From: Pipra filicauda
Lineage: Eukaryota; Chordata; Aves; Passeriformes; Pipridae
DNA length: 64,000 nt
NCBI RefSeq assembly: GCF_003945595.2
Contig: NW_024104765.1
Coordinates: 1,612,001-1,676,000, forward strand
Reading direction: 5' to 3'
Part shown: positions 60,308 to 64,000 of the stretch, in pieces
Layout of the letters: each line of letters opens with the position of its first letter
How positions within the stretch are numbered: position 1 is the stretch's first letter
Made by a program: the position numbers and the translations under genes
The notes under the pieces: model-generated
What the model was told of the DNA's origin: nothing
Databases searched by the model: none
What the model saw: the letters and a program-made list of their open reading frames with translations, nothing else

Positions 60308-62659
60308 TTCCTCAGTACATGAAGAAAGAAAAGCTTTATTGAAATGGTTTCTTTGTCGCATCCTATAAAAATATTATGAGGACAGCATGTATAAAAGAGC
60401 AAGAAAAACAGAGGTTACTGGAAATTCATGTAAAGACGAGTTTCTCTGTTTTATAGCATAACGAGAGAAAGGCATCACTCTCAATACTAGTGTTTCCAAT
60501 TATATGGGGGTTTGGGGTTTTTTAATAGTTTCTAGACTTTTCTGCTAAGAACCTATGGCACTTCCTGAAAGTGTTACCAGAGTAGCTGGTTAACCCATCC
60601 ATCTTTCCTAACTTTGATTAACAAACATGAATTTTCATATTCTCCAAAAATGTGGTTTTTGAAGTCAAGGGCCAAGGTTTTCTCTGATGGATTTTGACAT
60701 AGCATCTGCAAGTAGTGACATACCAGGGGCTGTTCCTTCAGCAGCACTGTGCAAAGCACCCTCCCCTGCCACGAGATGAGTTGTGTGGATGCTCATCTAC
60801 TCCAGGGCTGCCACTGCTAATTTCTGGACCAGTTTTCTATCAAGAGCGACCTTGAAAAATGCTGGAGAAAACAATTGGTTCTGTCACATTGTCGTCCCTG
60901 AGAATCCTTCTGCCAGTTGCAAAATACTGAAATTTCAGTAGTTCCAGCACTTCATCTTTTTGTCCCATTCACTGAGTTGGCTCCTGCTGAGTGCCAGGTT
61001 GAGATGAAAGTGGTTGACAGGCTTGACCTGTACATAAGTTCTGTAAATCTGGGAGAATTTCTTACTCCACCCCTTGTTCCACTGGAAACATGGGTAGGAC
61101 TGAGGGAGCTGAATGAAACTACCTTCGGTGCTTTTTTTGGGAGCAAGCATAGCAATATTTCCCCCTGAGGCACAGGTTACATATGTGAGCCAGAACAACA
61201 CACAAATCTACCCTTCATTGTTTTGAAACTTTGAATGTGTGCTGAAAAAGGTAAGCGGGAACCATTTAATTCTAAATATCCCAGTTGAGTTTAGACCTTC
61301 CTTCAAGATAGTTTTGGCTGCCACTGTTGGGGCCTAATTTGCTGAAGAACCCTGCTATTCACCCTGAAAATTAGGGTGAGATGAAAACTAATCAAAGCAA
61401 GGGAGTACTCAGGTGGTTTCCTGGGCCTGTTTAGGGCTGTGCTAGTGCTGGTGAGGAGAATGTCCATTGTCTTTGTGCCTCATGTAGCAGACTCTCCCCT
61501 GCCAGCAGCCTCCACAGCCGTGTTGCACGGTCAGAGCTGGCTGGATGAGAAGACTTACAGTGTTTCTTAGAAAGAGCCCAAGATTGTTACTAGAAGGACA
61601 TGCAGAATTTGTAAGTTGCAGCAGCCTATGTTAATACTGAATGCAAACACAATAAGGATTTTGGGGAGCTGGGACATGGGTGTCCTCAAGAATCCCAGCT
61701 CAGATACAGAATGGACCCTTTTTCTAACCTATGACCATGTTGAAAATGTCTTAGTTCAGTTAAAGAAGGAGGAATTCTGCCTTCAATTAGATAAATTCTG
61801 CCTTAAAATTCTTCATGGTTTTTAGCATTGCTTACTCACTGATACCAGTGCAAATTGGATGTTAGGTCACTTCTGAAATGGGGATGATTTGTATCAGCCA
61901 TGCACTGGAGAAATGACTTAGCAGCCCACTGGAGAGCCTGTCCCGTTGACTTCACCAGGAGTTAAATGACTGTAACTGGAACTATTTCTGACTTCAGAGA
62001 CCTTTGTGAACACCATGCATTTACCCATCGACTGCTACACTTTATTAGTTTTTTAGCAAGACTAGAAAATGGGATAGTCATCTATTAAGATATATCAAAA
62101 ATACTGTGTTTCTCCTCTTTGTCTAAGCACTGCAAGCTCTCCTTGTCTTCTTCCCAGCCAAGGAAATTCTGCTACAGTGCATAACTGAAACCAGGTATTT
62201 CTGCAATTTTTACGCTACTGATACGTACTCTGGAGCAATTGCTACATGTCCTTCTCCCAGCTGAAAACCAAGTAAAAGCAACCCTAACCATAATACTGAT
62301 AAATAATTAGTTATGACTTCTGTTAACAAAGCTTTTTTACACACAAAGTGGAGAAGCAGCAGACTGTGAGTGTTGTTAGCAATGTGCTGTCTTCTCACTA
62401 TTATTAGAGTGGCATTTCATCACCTCATTTTATTTGTTCCATCTGTTTCATGCCAGCTTTGCTATAATGCTACCTCAAGAATACTGTGATTGTTTGTTTT
62501 ATTGATATCAGAAATAAATATAAAATGTTTTTGGAAGTACCATAAGGATGTAGAGTTGTATGGGATTACAGTAAAAGCAAGCAAGCTGTGAACAGAGACA
62601 CAAACTGCTGCAAGATACAGGATCCCTGGAAGAAATGAGTTAGAGGTTATTAAGGGAGA
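60308..62659. other. Non-coding stretch, possible 3' UTR at the left
   Basis: No gene is recognised. If the terminal exon at 60010-60307 is real, its 3' UTR begins here, but the only canonical poly(A) signal on the plus strand is far away (AATAAA at about 62513). The ORFs 60917-61168 (plus) and 60935-61201 (minus) have no domain. Near 61948-61980, GTTGACTTCACCAGGAGTTA resembles the tail of ancient amniote repeats. Confidence 0.4.
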
Positions 62660-62905
62660 AAAGAGAAGAAAGATGTTCTTGTGACTAAGGCACTGGACTG
62701 ATACTAAAGAGGTCTGGTCTTTGTTCCTGGATACATTATTGGATTCCTCTGCGACCTGTGACAAGTCACTTAATCTCTCATTGCCTTAGTTCTTCACCAC
62801 TAAAATGGAAGTAAATAAAATTTCTTTACCTCACCAATATATTTCAGAGAAAAATCCATTCAAAAGTTATGAAATGCTCAGCTGTTAAAGTGATGAGCAC
62901 AGGGG
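62660..62905 (+). mobile_element. MIR/CORE-SINE-type element
   Basis: In order: a tRNA-derived head with GACTAAGGCACTGGACTGA (A-box side), GAGGTCTGGTCTTTGTTCC (B-box side), the diagnostic GACAAGTCACTTAATCTCTC, then CATTGCCTTAGTTC and CTAAAATGGAAGTAAATAAA. Further on, GAAATGCTCAGCTGTTAAAG and TGATGAGCAC match the 3' tail found in archosaur and turtle MIR-like copies. The whole length of the element seems present. Such SINEs are very old in amniotes and this copy is a fossil. Confidence 0.75.
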
Positions 62906-63744
62906 AAAATGAGTAAATCAATGAATTCTAACTCTGCTTGTGATAAGTGTAGCGAGACATTTCTCTGGCTAGTGAACGTGGTAAGAAGACAAACATCAGC
63001 TTTCTCCTAGTCAGAGAAATATCAATGACCAGTTTTGTGCGAAGTTATAACAAAGTCTGAGATATTTTTAATTATATGTCAGTAAAGAGAAAAAACCCCA
63101 ACATATAAACCCCATCTTTTTCTTATTACATCAAGGTAGAAAAGACCCAAGAGAGGGAGTGATAGATGTGCTAACTGTATCAAATGAAAACTTGAATAGA
63201 GGAAATGTACAACTTTTCTATCACTGGAAAACTTTAAAAGATTAAAACATAGATTAGTTTGACTTTTTACTGCCAGGTACCTTGCACAGTCAATTGCATC
63301 CACTAATATTGTGGATAACATGCCTCACGTATAACTGGTTGTATTTTATATTCCCCTTGCACCATAAACAAAAGACTCTAGGCATGGAGAATCCATTTCC
63401 CACAGATTTCCAGCATAGCACAACCTGTGGATGTTGCTTTACTCTTCAGTACCATGTTTGTCACCAAAGCTAGAGAGATATGAGGTAAATTCTATTTGTG
63501 AATCACACCCAGAAAGCTTCCTAATCTGAGGTAACTACTACCTGATGCTGAATGTGTTTGCAACTGATAAGGAAATCTTTTAAATTTCCTATTATCTTTG
63601 ATTAGATATGGGTTTCAGTTTTGGTTTAGTGTTAGGCACCTACTGTGAGGAACAAAGGAGGTGTCACAGATAACAGAGAAATAATTGTTTTTAAAAGTGA
63701 GATCCCTAAAAGAATAAAAAGCAGGCTGTTGAATTTCTTTTCAT
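62906..63744. other. Non-coding stretch
   Basis: No repeat family is recognised. On the plus strand a 35-base segment (63449-63483) lies between a good acceptor (GTTGCTTTACTCTTCAG) and GAG|GTAAAT and is open in one frame, but nothing supports its use. Plus-strand AATAAA occurs near 63713. Confidence 0.4.
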
Positions 63745-63750
63745 TTTATT
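63745..63750 (-). terminator. Poly(A) signal of a minus-strand gene
   Basis: On the minus strand a canonical AATAAA lies 76 bases beyond the stop codon of the small ORF at 63826-63981. It is followed by a CA-containing cleavage region (TTCAACAG) and a U-rich stretch (CTTTTTATTCTTTT), the normal layout of a vertebrate poly(A) site. Confidence 0.5.
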
Positions 63751-63825
63751 GATTATCCTTTCACTATGATTATCCATCTATGGAAACATATGCTTTCAAA
63801 GGAGATAATATTATCTGTGGGATGA

Positions 63826-63981
63826 CTAACATGCATCTAAATTTTCCATTGTTTCATACCAGTGACATGTCTTTAAACCAGACCCTTCTCCTGGAACGGG
63901 TTCAATGCCAATGACACTGACGGGTTTCCCTTTACAATGAGGACAAGCGGTTTTCTTTGAATCACTCTGTTCTTCCTTCAT
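63826..63981 (-). CDS. Small CPHC-motif ORF or terminal exon, minus strand
   Basis: A 51-codon frame starts at ATG 63981-63979 (G at -3) and ends with TAG at 63828-63826. It contains KKTACPHCKGKPVSVIGIEP, then VPGEGSGLKTCHWYE and TMENLDAC. Cys 13 and 16 (CPHC), Cys 39 with His 40, and Cys 51 could bind zinc as a small ribbon. An in-frame TGA lies six bases upstream, so it is either a complete 51-residue protein or the end of a gene whose last splice acceptor falls in the few bases between. With a poly(A) signal 76 bases downstream it looks like a real 3' end. Transcription would converge on the plus-strand gene. I do not recognise the family. Confidence 0.45.
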   Translation of the reverse strand: MKEEQSDSKKTACPHCKGKPVSVIGIEPVPGEGSGLKTCHWYETMENLDAC

Positions 63982-64000
63982 GGCTCACGTGTTTGAAAAT

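Noticed and set aside
63449..63483. 35-base plus-strand microexon candidate
   Set aside because: Splice signals are good, but the phase does not connect with any upstream exon and the frame is short. Left as an intergenic note only.

Overview
The window looks like part of a bird nuclear genome. The evidence is repeated fragments of CR1, the dominant avian LINE, with its typical 3' end and the C-terminal part of its reverse-transcriptase ORF, plus an avian-style solo LTR, vertebrate CpG depletion, one classic CpG island, and large stretches with no long ORF. There are no prokaryotic features (no operons, Shine-Dalgarno sites or CRISPR arrays). Most open reading frames are short and random or belong to retrotransposons.

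Layout. Positions 1 to about 43.6 kb are non-coding and probably belong to the large first intron, or the flank, of a gene transcribed leftward from the CpG island. This part carries six younger CR1 fragments (near 3.4, 7.2, 12.7, 17.9-18.5, 27.2-27.8 and 36.0 kb), a 460-bp solo LTR at 8281-8740, a perfect 40-bp palindrome at 32485-32524, and several isolated splice-like signals on the minus strand. From about 43.69 to 45.56 kb lies a CpG island that reads as a divergent promoter: a full CRE, GC boxes, a palindromic NRF-1 site, an ACTAYRNNNCCCR (ZNF143-type) element and four TACGCC motifs. To the left a probable non-coding first exon ends in a consensus splice donor at 44295. To the right a start codon in a perfect Kozak context lies at 45296. 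A long TG microsatellite follows at 45.64-45.76 kb.

Right of the promoter (46-64 kb) younger CR1 is absent. A spliced plus-strand gene is proposed from sequence alone: exon 1 (ATG 45296, donor 45371), exon 2 (46297-46464, exactly 56 codons, good splice sites), and more weakly exon 3 (49293-49375) and a terminal exon (60010-60307). All phases are compatible and the chain would encode about 207 residues. I do not recognise the protein. The right edge holds a minus-strand 51-residue ORF with a CPHC motif and a canonical poly(A) signal 76 bases after its stop, probably the 3' end of a convergent gene. Ancient repeats lie between: an L3/CR1-type element (54.69-55.03 kb), a LINE reverse-transcriptase remnant (57.64-57.83 kb) and a MIR/CORE-SINE (62.66-62.91 kb).

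The window contains no system that can be called functionally new from sequence alone. The best leads are the unrecognised spliced gene on the divergent promoter, the small CPHC ORF at the right edge, and the phased TACGCC motifs.
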